Positions 53,561 through 64,000 of a stretch of 64,000 nt of DNA are shown here, piece by piece. A program made the position numbers and the translations under genes. The stretch spans positions 11,920,001-11,984,000 of the forward strand of contig NC_133526.1 in the NCBI RefSeq assembly GCF_048544455.1, given 5' to 3'. Position 1 is the first letter of the stretch, and each line of letters starts with the position of its first letter. Below the pieces are notes generated by a model. The model searched no databases, had not been told where the DNA came from, and worked only from the letters and a program-made list of their open reading frames with translations. Source of the stretch: Silene latifolia. Its lineage: Eukaryota; Streptophyta; Magnoliopsida; Caryophyllales; Caryophyllaceae.

Positions 53561-56500
53561 ATACGTTTCTTCTTTGGGTGACTGACCGGTGGCAACTTAT
53601 GGAGGGGACAAGCACTTTGATGGAAAATTTGGGTGATTCTTCATTTGTTATGATTACGCATTGGGGTGTCCACAATGGGCTTGGACACCTCCGCCGCTAT
53701 ACAAAGTACTTTCTTAAGTTGTCGGTGTTCCAATGGCTCATCAAAGGCACACCCTCCATGTCCGTCACCGGTATGTACCCGCCTCATCTCTTCAACCACT
53801 TTGTAGGGACCTTCCCGGTTGGCCGTCGCCTTACCGTGAATGTTTCCCTTGTTAGTGGCAGCCGACTTTCTTAGGACTAGGTCTCCCACTCTTAGGTCCC
53901 TTTTGTGGACTCTTCGGTTGTAGGCTCTTTTCATCCGGTTTTGATATACTGCCAAGTTGAGGCGTGCTGTATCTCGGCTTTCTTCGACTAGGTCTAAGGA
54001 AGCTCTCGTGCCTTCCTCGTTTTCAAATCGGGTTAAAGGTAGCCGCTCAATGTTGGCACCGTCGCTTCAATTGGCGGGATCGCTTTCGGAGCCGTAGACT
54101 AGGTGGAAAGGGGTGTACCCCGTTGCTTCTTTCTCCGTGGTTCAAAGGGACCATAGGACGCCGGGTAGTTCATCGGCCCATCTTCCCTTAAGGTCTTCGA
54201 CCGTCTTCTTCAAACCGTTGAGGATCGTTTTGTTGGCCGCCTCCGCCCGTCCGTTTTCTGGGTGGCGACGAGGAGTATGCAAACTTGATACCAAGCTCTT
54301 CTAACCAATTCATTATCGGTCACTCCGAACTCTCGGCCGTGGTCAAATACTATAACTTGGGGTAATCCAAACGAGTTATAACATTTTCCCGCATTACCTT
54401 TCGACGGCCACGTGGTCTTCGCCGGTCGCTACGACTTCAACCCATTTGGTGAAGTAATCAACAGCGACGATCAAGAACTTCCTTCCTCCGGAGGCCGTTG
54501 GGAATGGCCCTAGCATGTCCATCCCCCATTGTGCGAAGGGAAGAGGGCTAAGCACCGGTTGTAGGTCCCTGGAGGGAGCGTGTACACGGGGCATGCATCC
54601 GACGTTCGTGCACTTCTTGGTCTTTGTTCGAATCTTGAAGCATGGTGGGCCGGTAGCCGGCTCGTAGAGCTTTGTGGGATAGCGTTCTTGCCCCATGTGG
54701 TGTCCACAGATGCCTTCGTGAATCTCTGTCGAGATCGCCTCTGCGTCGCCGGACCGACACACTTCAAGAGTGGTCTTATTACGGACCTTCCGTACGCTTC
54801 TCCTTCGAACACTAAGTACCGCGCGATCCGTTTTATTTTGGCCGAGGGATTGCGGCCCTCCGGTAATTCGCCTGTAAGTTTGTATTTCATTATCGGAGTC
54901 ATCCACGTTGCCTCGGCCTCCACGTTGCCCACCATGCCGTCGGTCTCAGTGATGATCTTCGCATTCCTGATATCTACCAAAGACGGTTGGTGACGTTCTT
55001 GATGGTTGAGTTGGCAAGTTTGGAGAGAGCGTCGGCCCGGTTGTTCTCGGATCTGGGAACGCATTGGATTTGGAAAGACTTCAATTTCGCTATGTCGGCC
55101 TTTACCCTTTCTAGGTACCTTACCATTCCGTCGTCCCGAGCCTCAAACTCCCCCTGATTTGGTTAGTAACCAACAGTGAGTCTGTCTTAAACACAATGTG
55201 CTCTGCTCCGGCAGCCCTAGCTAGCTCGACCCCGGTTATCACCGCCTCGTATTCGGATTCGTTGTTCGAGGCCGAGAAGGTGAATTTCAAGGCGTACTCG
55301 AACTCGTCCCCGTTTGGGGCCGATGATGAGGATGCCGGCTCTGAGCTGTTGTGGGAGGAGCCGTCGGTGTAGACCTCCCATACGCCTGGGTTTGGCTCTT
55401 CTTGATACGTGCATTCGGCCAGGAAATCTGCAAGTGCTTGCCCCTTTATCGAAGGTCTTGGTTTGTCTTGAATGCCGAAGCCGAGAGAGTTCTACGCCCA
55501 CTTGATGAGCTCGCCGGATTGTTCGAATTTTTCCAAAGCTTTCTCTAACGGCTGATCGGTTAGGACCGTCACGAGGTGCGCGTCGAAGTAGGGTTTTAAA
55601 TTCCTCGTGGCAACGACGACGGCGAAAGGCTCGCTTTTTCGATTAGTGGGTAATTTCTCTCGGGCAAAAGCGTATGGTCGACAAAGTAGATTGGGTGTTG
55701 CTGTTTGTCTTCTTCCCGATGATCACCGACCGACCGTGGGCCGAGGTAATCGCTATGTGTATAGGTATAGCGTCTCCCCAAAGATCGGCCGGACGAGTTG
55801 GGAGAGTCCGAAGATGAGCTTTCGCTTGTTTGAAAGCCGTGCTCGTTCCTCCCCCACCAAAGTCTTTATTCCCCTTCAACACTTTGAAGAATGGGGTGCT
55901 CTTGTCTGCCGACCGAGAGATGAAGCGGGCGAGAGCCGCCATTCTTCCTGGCCAAAGATCATAACCTCTTTTCGATTCCTTGGCTCCGGCAGGTCTAGGA
56001 TTGCTTGGATTTTGTCCGGATTTGCATCGATGCCTCCGCACCGACAAGTACTCCGAGGAATTTTCCTACCCGACCCCGGTTGCATTTCATTGGGTTGAGT
56101 TTCATCTTGTATTTCCTTAGTGAACAAAATGTTTCGTGTAAATCGGCCAGTGCTCGCTTGTCGGACTTGCTTTTCACAATAGCATCGTCGACGTAGGCCT
56201 CAATGTTTCGCCCTTTTTGATTTTGGAACACTTTGTCCACCAAATTGTATACGTTGCGCGGCGTTTTTTTCAAACCGAACGGCATCATTTTGTACATGTA
56301 TGTGCCGTTAGCGGTGATGAATGCGCATTTAGGCATGTCTTCCTCACCCATGAAAACCTGGTGATATCCCGAGAAGGCGTCCCAGCAGCTCGAGATGGTG
56401 TAGCCTGTCGTGGCGTCGATTAAGCTATCTATCCGAGGCATAGGGTAACAATCTTTGGGGCATGCTTTATTAAGTTGGGTAAAGTCTACACACATTCTCC

Positions 56501-58247
56501 ATGCCCCCGATGATTTCTTTACCATCACAACATTGGCTAACCACTCGGGGTAAGTGCAAGGCATAATAAAGCCCGCCGTAGCGCTTTATCTACCTCGGCC
56601 TTGATGGCCTCATCTTTCTCGACCGAGGAGTTCCTCATCCTTTGCTTGACAGGGCGAGCGGTGGGGAGTACGTTCACTTGTGAATAATTACCTCCCACCT
56701 CACACCGGCATCTCGGCCGAGTAGGCGAAGACGTCTTTATTTTTCCTTAGCAGTCCAGGAGTTCGGCAAACTTTGGTTCCAGGTTGACACCGATGGTTAT
56801 GGTGCGGCCTGGATCAATCTCCACCTCCTCGGTCTCTCGCTCCTTCGACCATGCCGATGGTTCGGTCGTTCTCGGCCCGGGAGTATCTTTGTATCGGAAG
56901 GATTTTAATTTTGAAGCGCCAGCTCTCACCCTCTCTAGATACCTTGTCGTCCTATAGTCCCGAGCCTTGTACTCTCCTTTGATCCGGTTGGTCACTAGGA
57001 GCGAATCATTTTCACTACGACGTGCTCACCCCCGCGGTTTTGGCTAGCTTGACTCCTATTATTACGCCTCGAACTTGGATTCGTTGTTTGAGGTTACGGA
57101 GGTAAGTTTTAAGGCGTGCTCAAACACGTCTCCGTTTGGGCTAAAAATAACGATGTCAAGCTTTCGAGCTACCCGTCGTGGAAGGGCCGTTGGTGTGTAT
57201 CTCCCATACGCCGGGTTCCTTCTCGTTCTTTGAGGCGAGCTTATGCGCTTTCCCCCGGTCCGAGACGTATATCAATGTCAAGGCCCGGATGGAAATTACG
57301 GCGTCGGTCTCACTCAAAGTGACCCGGCCTATGAGCACGTTGTGGGCGGATCTTGCGCCGTCGATGACTATAAATTCGACATAACATTCCCGGTTCCTTC
57401 TCGCGAACCTCACCGCGCCCCGACCGACCCGGGGGTACCAGGCCGACCCCGAAAAAGTCAGTACGGCGGGTTGGTGCGGGGCTCAAATCTTCGACTCTCG
57501 GACCGAGGCCGAGAAAGCATTCTCTCGTACATAATGTTTGTGTAGGCGCCGTGTCAATCGGCACCTCTTCACCAAGTGGTTGGCTATGTCCAGGTGGACT
57601 GTAAGTGGGTCGCTGTGAAGAGCGACGACCTCCTCGTAGTCCTTCTTCCCAATGGTCATATCGGGGATGTTGGAAGCGGGGTGGTGTTGGGCACAAAGTT
57701 GATGGTCCGCACGGTTCATTCAGGTGCCGTTTGTGCCCATGAGCGGACCCACCATTCCCGTTGCCCTCGATGATAGCATGGATTACTCCCATCCGTTCGA
57801 AGACGGATTTGCTGTTTGACCCGCCGGCATTCGGTTTCTGGCCTTTGGCAACATATTTGCCGAGGCTCCCCTTCCGGACAGTTTCCGCCGCTCTTGTCGG
57901 CGTGACAGTGTGAGCAGACGTATTACTAATTAGGTCCAGGACCATTTTCAGCTTTGCTATGTCAACCACATGCCCCATGATGGTGACCTGGTTGGCTGGC
58001 AGCGGCGTGTCTGGTATCATCGGCATCCCGAACTCCGGTTGGATTACCCCCCCGGTGGAGGGCCGCACGACTCGAACTTGTTGAAGGTATCATCTTGGTA
58101 GAACGCGGTTTCGTCGGTCACGACTGCGTCTTGTTGTTTCGACATCTTCTTAGCTTTTTGGGTGGGTTTTTGTGTGTTTTTTTTTTTTTTTGTTTTGGGA
58201 ATGAATGTGACTAGCTTCTAGTGTCTTTCCCCACAGACGGCGCCAAT

Positions 58248-58864
58248 TGTTCCGGGCGTAATTCCAGAGCAAGTATAGTTACCACCCGTGGCTTGTTGAA
58301 TGATGTCTTGAGTTGGATTCTCCTTGTCTTAATCGTTCCTCTCGGCCTCTCCCCGCAACAATGAACGAACTGAGGGCTTGGCTTTGAGCCAAGCGTACCC
58401 ACTCCGACGCCCAAGTCAGTAAACTTAGATGTATAAGTTGTATGCTAATTGGCTAGGAATATATTGTAGAGAGATAAGGAAGATTATACCAGATGAATAG
58501 TGTATTTAGGTTAAGTTGTGTATTTCTGGATTGGATCCTTTCCTCAATGAAGGTTGAGGAGTATTTATAGACTTCACCTTTTGTCACGTAGTGGCCAAGT
58601 GGCCAAGTGGCTAGCAGGTGGAAAGACTGATCTATCCCTCGGCCGAGGGACCTATGGTCTGGCGGCGGGCCCCGGTGACTCACCGCCGAGGGGTCTTGGA
58701 TATGAGTACGCGGTATGTGTTCCTACCGGCAGTTGTCATGCCGGACCCGTGTTGGCAGTAGATGGGCGCATCGGCTAGGTCGTCTAAGTCGTTGACTTGC
58801 TGTGGATATCTTTGACCTTGCTCAATATGTTGACTTGGTCAGCGGTGCAGAATATGCCCCATCA
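58248..58864 (-). repeat. 5' LTR of the gypsy element
   Basis: 617 bases. The primer-binding site lies directly beside its left end on plus (ACAGACGGCGCCAAT, 58233-58247). Confidence 0.93.
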
Positions 58865-58899
58865 ACTACAATCCCTTTTATCCACATTTCTACGTTCTA

Positions 58900-59193
58900 C
58901 TACCTCCGTTTAACTCCACTTCACATATTTGCTTTTTGCAGTATATTAAGGAGCGGATTAAAAAAATTATAAAAAGTACCTAGGGAAAGAGAATGGTGGG
59001 GTTAAAAATATTAAAAAAATATAAAGGTGGGGTTTTATGGTAGATTTGTGTGGGGTATGGATGATATTTTTTGTAAATATGGAGTGTGAATAAGGATAGA
59101 ATGATCATTTTCTGGGCCTAAAAAAGAAACATATAAAGTGGAGTTGAATGGACGAAAAAGGAATATATGTAAAGTGGAGTTGAATGGAGGGAG
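58900..59193. mobile_element. Stowaway-like MITE in the duplicated PIF1 upstream block
   Basis: The ends CTACCTCCGTTTAACTCCAC and (inward from right) CTCCCTCCATTCAACTCCAC are flanked by TA. The homologous place in the distal duplicate (near 60290) lacks it, so it inserted after the duplication. Confidence 0.82.
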
Positions 59194-59475
59194 TATTTCG
59201 GATTGTATAAACTTTTGAACATGTTTTAACAGTGATTTGTATCTCGTGAATTTAGGGGCGTCTTAAAGTAAATGAAGGCCCGGTGCACCATAAGAAAATG
59301 AGGCCCTAAACATGAATGTATAAGTGTACTATATGTAGAGGTTTGTATTGAATTGTATCAATAAAGCTTATAAATTTAGTGGCCAAAACTGGAGGTCCGG
59401 TTCCGCCGCCCGTGGCCGCCCGGTCCCGAGTCGTGACTCCACTGTTGGAATTTGTTTAAAAAGTTTAAAAGTTCC

Positions 59476-59507
59476 ATTTCGGAAGTAAACACGTTTACTT
59501 CCGAAAT
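59476..59507. repeat. Perfect 15-base-arm palindrome at the duplication junction
   Basis: ATTTCGGAAGTAAAC and GTTTACTTCCGAAAT are separated by two bases. It lies where the proximal copy of the PIF1 upstream block ends and the distal copy begins. Confidence 0.85.
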
Positions 59508-59522
59508 AAGGAAGGAAAGTAC

Positions 59523-59572
59523 CTTGTTTTGGTTAGAGTAGATGTTGAAGGAATTGTGTAGTCTTCTTCCAT
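59523..59572 (-). CDS. Duplicate PIF1 first exon (possible alternative first exon)
   Basis: 50 bases on minus, the same length as PIF1 exon 1. It keeps the ATG (59570-59572), reads MEEDYTIPSTSTLTK and then T in place of S, and ends at an intact donor (AAG|GTACTT) in the same phase. The flanks match the PIF1 exon 1 flanks. Spliced to PIF1 exon 2 it would give a near-identical N-terminus from an 11-kb upstream promoter. It may equally be an unused relic. Confidence 0.65.
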
Positions 59573-60385
59573 TTCAAAATTGGGCACATAATAATGGTTA
59601 ATACATAGCTATTTTCTCAACTTATTGAAACTCTCCCAAAGTCTGTATAATCATATCCAGTGACAGATGCAGGATATCAGTCAAAATAATTCTTTTTTGC
59701 GAATATTTCCTAAAATATCGTGCTCATAATAAATAAATAAATAACGGACTACATTGATTTTAAATTTAATTTCTCAATGACTCCGTCTTATAACTCCTTA
59801 TACTCTTTAGGTCATCGACTTTTAAATACTCTGCATTATTTAAATTAAAAAGTATAGAATCATAAAAAGAAACTCGAAAGGAGATATTGCGTATAAAATA
59901 CATATCTGACACTGAAAATCGGATTCTGTATACACGGTTTCCAGATATACAGAAAAACCGGATATATAGAACCGTATATACAGAAAATCCGTGTTTGAAT
60001 AAGGATACTAAAAAATGATAATATTAAAAACCGAATATCAAATACGGTTTTATATACGGTTTTGCTCTGCCCCGCGCACCGACAGTGACATTCATTTTTT
60101 TGGTGAATTAGCAAATGGAAGGTCGGTGCTTTGTTGGAGGATGGTCAAGACTTAATGAGTGAGCTAGCGAGTGTAGATATGTTAATGACTCAATGTTGAC
60201 CCTTGTCAATTTAGCTTGGCCGCCTACTTTTGGACATGTAGGTGTTTGAGAGTGACTACAATCCCTTTTATCTACATTTCTACGCCCTGTTTCGGATTGT
60301 ATAACTTTTGAACGTGTTTTAACTGTGATTTGTATCTCGTGACTCCGCTGTTGGATTTTATTTAAAAAGTTTTAAAAATCCTGTT
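59573..60385 (-). promoter_or_regulatory. Distal duplicate of the PIF1 promoter block
   Basis: Matches 48427-49041 plus the part of the block that now lies right of the gypsy element (58870-58898, 59194-59254 and about 59430-59478). Without the gypsy and MITE insertions it shows the original continuous order (GAGTGACTACAATCCC near 60250). Confidence 0.7.
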
Positions 60386-60650
60386 TTTCCCCTACATTTT
60401 GCTTCTTTATGTTATTACTGTCGAATCTCAGGGTTCACAGTCCGCACAATAATATTTTCCTAGGAAATTAATCGATTATATATGTTTAGATTGATGAGTA
60501 TTTAACCACACACTCAATCGCGAACTCGTGACAACACAGTGGGGTTAGAGCTAATGAGAAGCGATTAGAGCTTAGGAGAGAAAAACAGGGGATTTGTTTG
60601 AGTAGCCCATACGATATGCTTATAAGTAACGATTCTTGGGCAGAATCGGT

Positions 60651-60837
60651 GGCGTAGCCACATATATGGTAGTGGGGTCTTGACATCCCATAGCTTTTCG
60701 ACAATTGGCGTTTTTTATCATTAAAATTTGTCTATTTTGAAAATTTTATGTCTTTAAGACCCCGTAATAAAATATAAATAACAATTACATTAGAATAGAT
60801 CCCACAGGTAAAACGATTCTGGCTCCGCCACTGAGTG
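60651..60837. mobile_element. MITE with CAGTGGCGGAGCCA ends
   Basis: The left end TCGGTGGCGTAGCCA and the right end TGGCTCCGCCACTGA are inverted to each other, about 187 bases. No clear TSD. Confidence 0.5.
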
Positions 60838-60953
60838 CAATTGAAGCAGTATGTCAAGGTTTCACTAAAGTTTCTTGGTTTTTTTTTATCAAAGCACAAA
60901 CTAAGGACCGACATGAAGGAATACATCAAGAATAATGAAAAAAATAGAGATAA

Positions 60954-63717
60954 TCAAGCAACTGGTTTCAGTATGTACATCTTGGAGGTATGAGGCTCCA
61001 ACATTGCTGTCAATTTCCCAACAAACTTCTGATTTAAGGTCCTGTGCTGTAATAACAAATGACAACGCAATGTCGTTATTTTAAGTCGACTTATTTACAT
61101 AATACGTAATTAAAATGAAGTCGGAGAGTAACAATGTGTACCTCCCAAAGATCTCTAGCTTGAACGACGCTGCCTTGGGGAATGCCGATATCATCCCAAT
61201 GGGCTGTTACGGGATGGGTATATGTACCTCTATTCACCAAAAGAACGGCCACCCTATAATATGTCAGCGGCCCAGCCCACACCTGTTAACCACATTTATC
61301 ATTATATCAGCAAAGACTAGTATTTAACCGTCTTAATCTTAATACTGATATACCCGTTTTCTTTAGAAAAATTGAATGTATACGATATTGTATGAGTATA
61401 TTATACGGAGTATTAATCATTACCTCCCAGTCACCCTCCATCCCGACTTTTTTTGCTTGAATTCCGAGAGGATCTGTACATAATACAATCATTAAATCAC
61501 CAAGAGTTTCAATCCTCTATATTTATTCAAGGAAATAGACATCAATACAATTATTGTTTAAGACGGATATAAAATGGGTAATGAGACAAAAAGCAGAATG
61601 TCTAGATCATGACAAACTCTTGCCTTATCCACCTATCCGTCTTAAACAAAGTAGTACTATTTGACATGTTTTATACGGAGTACTTAAAAGATGACTTTAC
61701 CTTGGTTAACGTCGATCACTTCTTTATTGCCGATGATTTCCATGGTTTCCCTTGTCAAATGTCTCACATCACACCCAATCAGAAGAGGAGCCTACATTGT
61801 TTTTTTTTTTTTTTTTTTTTTGCCGTATAAGGTCCTTGGCCATCAATTAAAATAAGCAACATTTTTTGCTTTTTTTTTTTTTAAGAAAATTCACAAATTC
61901 TTGTTTCAGACGGGCATTTTTCGTCTTATTTTTCAGACGGGCATATGTGACTATTTTATAGTTAAATGTAACCACAATGGTATAGGCAGCGTTACAACTT
62001 ATGGTAACTGGTTTTTTCAATGGTGGTCACATTTAACTGTCTTATTATTTCAGACCAAAAAAGCATGTCTGAAGCAAGACGCACTAAAGAAAATTATATC
62101 ACCTTGGAAATTGCCCAAATACTGAAATGAACAATGTATTCGTTTTTCGTCATCCCTCCATTTCCCACTTCAAGCATGTCCGGATCTACTCAGGTAGCAA
62201 ACGTTTAACATTAAGTAGAGTCGTAGAGACAAAGAATCATTCACATAAATATTCAAAATTCGAAAGAATTTATGAATTAGAATCTAAGTGAACATACCAT
62301 TCCAACCACCAGGTCTAGCATGCTTAGCGTAAGCCTCATTCATGTCCGCTCTAGTGACCATACTATAATGTAACAAACATGACCGTTATAGTAGCTAAAA
62401 AGCTTAACATTCATACAAAAGGCAACACATTTTTGTTCGGATAGATTTGCAAGTATTACCTATCCCAGTTGTCGTGAATGTCGATGTCGTTCTCCAACTA
62501 TTCCCTATCCGAGAACCCCAAAGAGCCGGGATGCATGTCCCCCCTGTAAAAAAAAAAAAAAAAAAAAAAAAAAATCAACAATGACGCATATGGTTAAGAA
62601 AAACATTTTTTTACTGATCTCATATAATAGTAGGAGAAGGTAATAATCTTATTACCATTCACATAGTGAAAAGAAAATTGGTCGACGAGCATTCAACAAC
62701 GCTCTTGTCATCACAGGATACCTAACAATTGGCTTTGACCCATCGTTGAAGCAATTGTCATACTTTAGGTAATCAATGCCCTATAGAAAGTCGATAATTA
62801 GTCGTCATTTTAAAATTCCAATTAGAAGTGGCCCATTGATAATGTGTAATGTGTACTATCTAATTTGTCAAGAGTTAACGGTTAAATGAAAGTGATAGAT
62901 ACCCAAGAAGCGAATGTATTTGCATCCTTCTGCTCATGCCCCAATGACCCCGGCATTTTCTTGCTACAAGTGAAGTACCTATCAAAGGCGAAAACAATTC
63001 CTTAATTCCTGCATAAGAAATTACATTATGAATTTGTGATAAAAGAGGTTGTTACAAATGTACCCTGCATCCGAGTAAATTCCAATCTTAAGCCCCTTGC
63101 TATGAACATAATCTGCAAGAGCTTTAATACCAGACGGAAAAGTTGATCTTTTGGCTACTAAATGACCCCAAACATATCAACACAACATTAGATTTAGGAA
63201 AAAAATATCGGAGTTTAGTCGGATTTGGAAGTATCAACCCGTCGTGAATTTGTAACGCTAGTCTCGGATAGGTCGTGCACCCCTTTTTATCAAGTACGAG
63301 AGCCTTCTATTACACTAGTCACTAGTGTAATGTTGATGTTGAGCCATAGTAGGAAAAAAGACGCGCACCGTTCTATCACGCCTTAATTCGACCCAACAAT
63401 CATCTCGAGATGAAAAGAACACAAATGTTAGGGATTAGGAAACATCCGAGCAAATTGTCAGACTACAAACTAAACTTCAAATGTTAAGTATTATAACGGA
63501 TTATAAGGAAATACATGACGTACCTATGTTAACGTACTTATAACCAAGCTTAGAGAGACCATTCGACCATTGCATCACCAATGTGGATTCTAATCCCTCA
63601 AAGACTTGTTCTACTTGAATTACGTTAGTATAGATAGGGGTCGAAAATCTTACCGGTTTCTCTTACAATCTTTTCTCACATCATCACAGTTGAAGTGATT
63701 CCACTATTCCATCCGAT
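60954..63717 (-). pseudogene. Alpha-galactosidase (glycoside hydrolase family 27), decayed
   Basis: Family GH27 removes terminal alpha-1,6-galactose (EC 3.2.1.22). Exons on minus: about 63654-63717 (GWNS..NHFNCDD), 63524 to ~63603 (LSKLGYKYVNI), 63369-63403 (DDCWVELRRD), 63064 to ~63168 ([20 protein letters not shown]), 62903-62978, 62656-62780 ([10 protein letters not shown], nucleophile Asp), 62460-62543, 62298-62362 (RPGGWN), 62103-62185 ([20 protein letters not shown]), 61701-61791, 61424-61473, 61142-61282, 60954-61046 (stop at 60954). Damage: a base is missing in the GWNSW codons; the exon at 62460 has one extra and one missing base, shifting the frame within GDMHP..NSWRTT; the acceptor before GHLVAK (~63169) is not AG. 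Sequencing error could explain some of these, but the set points to a pseudogene. The signal-peptide exon would lie at or beyond the window end. Confidence 0.82.
61898..62081. mobile_element. MITE with TTTCAGACGG ends in the alpha-galactosidase pseudogene
   Basis: The ends TTCTTGTTTCAGACGGGC and (inward) CGTCTTGCTTCAGACATGC are inverted, with second inner modules. Same family as 12061-12302. It sits between two exons. Confidence 0.55.
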
Positions 63718-64000
63718 TCAAACAATAAGTAAATAGATATAATTGATGTTAAGTATCAAAGTCACCTTAATTCTACCTTGATTCTGAGATTGTTGATAGA
63801 AAACATTAGAACAATTGTCCTGAATTTATACCGACTTTATACTGATACATTAACTGGTGTTTCGGTTAGCAGTATTAGTTTTATATCGACTTATAAGCAA
63901 ACGACCCTCATGTCAAGCAAACCCAAAGACTCCCATCAGTAAACCGAAACACACCGGACATCCAGCACTACAAATTTCGTATATGATTTAGTAAACAACA
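63718..64000. other. Window end
   Basis: No exon can be called here. The missing 5' exon of the alpha-galactosidase pseudogene may lie here or outside the window. Confidence 0.4.

Larger units (their letters stand above)
49042..58864 (-). mobile_element. Ty3-gypsy retrotransposon of Tat/Retand type, decayed
   Basis: 9.8 kb, flanked by ACTAC (49037-49041, 58865-58869). LTRs are 49042-49660 and 58248-58864, about 97 percent alike by eye. On minus, a primer site TGGCGCCGTCTGTGGGG follows the 5' LTR (right side). A short gag-like part (about 57310-58068) comes next, then protease (near 57160-57410), reverse transcriptase (55995-56564; KKSSGAWRMCVDFTQLNKAC, MPFGLK, AYVDDAIVKS), RNase H (55200-55800) and integrase (53640-54906; HMGQERY, GMDMLGPFPTASGGRKF, DYFTKWVE). 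An antisense ORF region and tandem repeats lie between integrase and 3' LTR. The coding parts carry many breaks and gag is short, so it is a non-functional fossil of moderate age. Confidence 0.93.

Overview
The window is nuclear DNA from a flowering plant, almost certainly a eudicot. It has long introns with GT..AG borders, no operons, and dense MITEs, LTR elements and AT-rich microsatellites. The MULE-OTU transposon and the Tat/Retand-like gypsy element with an antisense ORF would fit Caryophyllales, but that placement is an inference. Seven host loci can be read. Left to right they are: a pectate lyase (376-4488, +); a TMKL1-type receptor pseudokinase (5309-11738, -) whose single intron holds a broken second copy of its own 5' end; a class P alcohol dehydrogenase (18567-25492, +, ten exons); a small plastid-targeted membrane protein (27574-30593, -); a decayed nucleoredoxin-like gene without CxxC motifs (39369-41068, -); a PIF1-type bHLH phytochrome-interacting factor (42640-48426, -); and a decayed GH27 alpha-galactosidase (60954 to about 63717, -).

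The mobile fraction is large. ADH intron 4 carries a 4.2-kb Mutator-like (MULE) insert made of two inverted copies of the 3' two thirds of a transposase-plus-OTU element, a potential 1.9-kb hairpin. A young Ty1-copia element with apparently identical LTRs lies at 31355-36143. A TRIM lies at 36678-36971. A 9.8-kb Ty3-gypsy element of Tat/Retand type, with an antisense ORF and its own TATA box, lies at 49042-58864. Many MITEs (Stowaway-, Tourist- and Mutator-like) and one SINE have recognisable target-site duplications, and PIF1 intron 2 holds a cluster of MITEs with very long (AAT)n/(TTA)n tracts.

Three structural stories stand out. (1) The ADH intron hairpin resembles, in architecture, inverted-duplication silencers of MULEs such as maize Mu killer, and the ADH itself has lost the Asp that normally selects NAD over NADP. 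(2) The first exon and promoter of PIF1 are tandemly duplicated; the gypsy element has landed inside the proximal copy, leaving an intact-looking alternative first exon 11 kb upstream. (3) TMKL1 carries a duplicate of its own promoter and 5' coding end inside its intron.

The genes are unrelated in pathway: cell-wall pectin degradation, receptor signalling, fermentation or alcohol metabolism, plastid membrane, redox-like, light signalling and galactoside hydrolysis. Order and spacing look like ordinary plant gene scatter.
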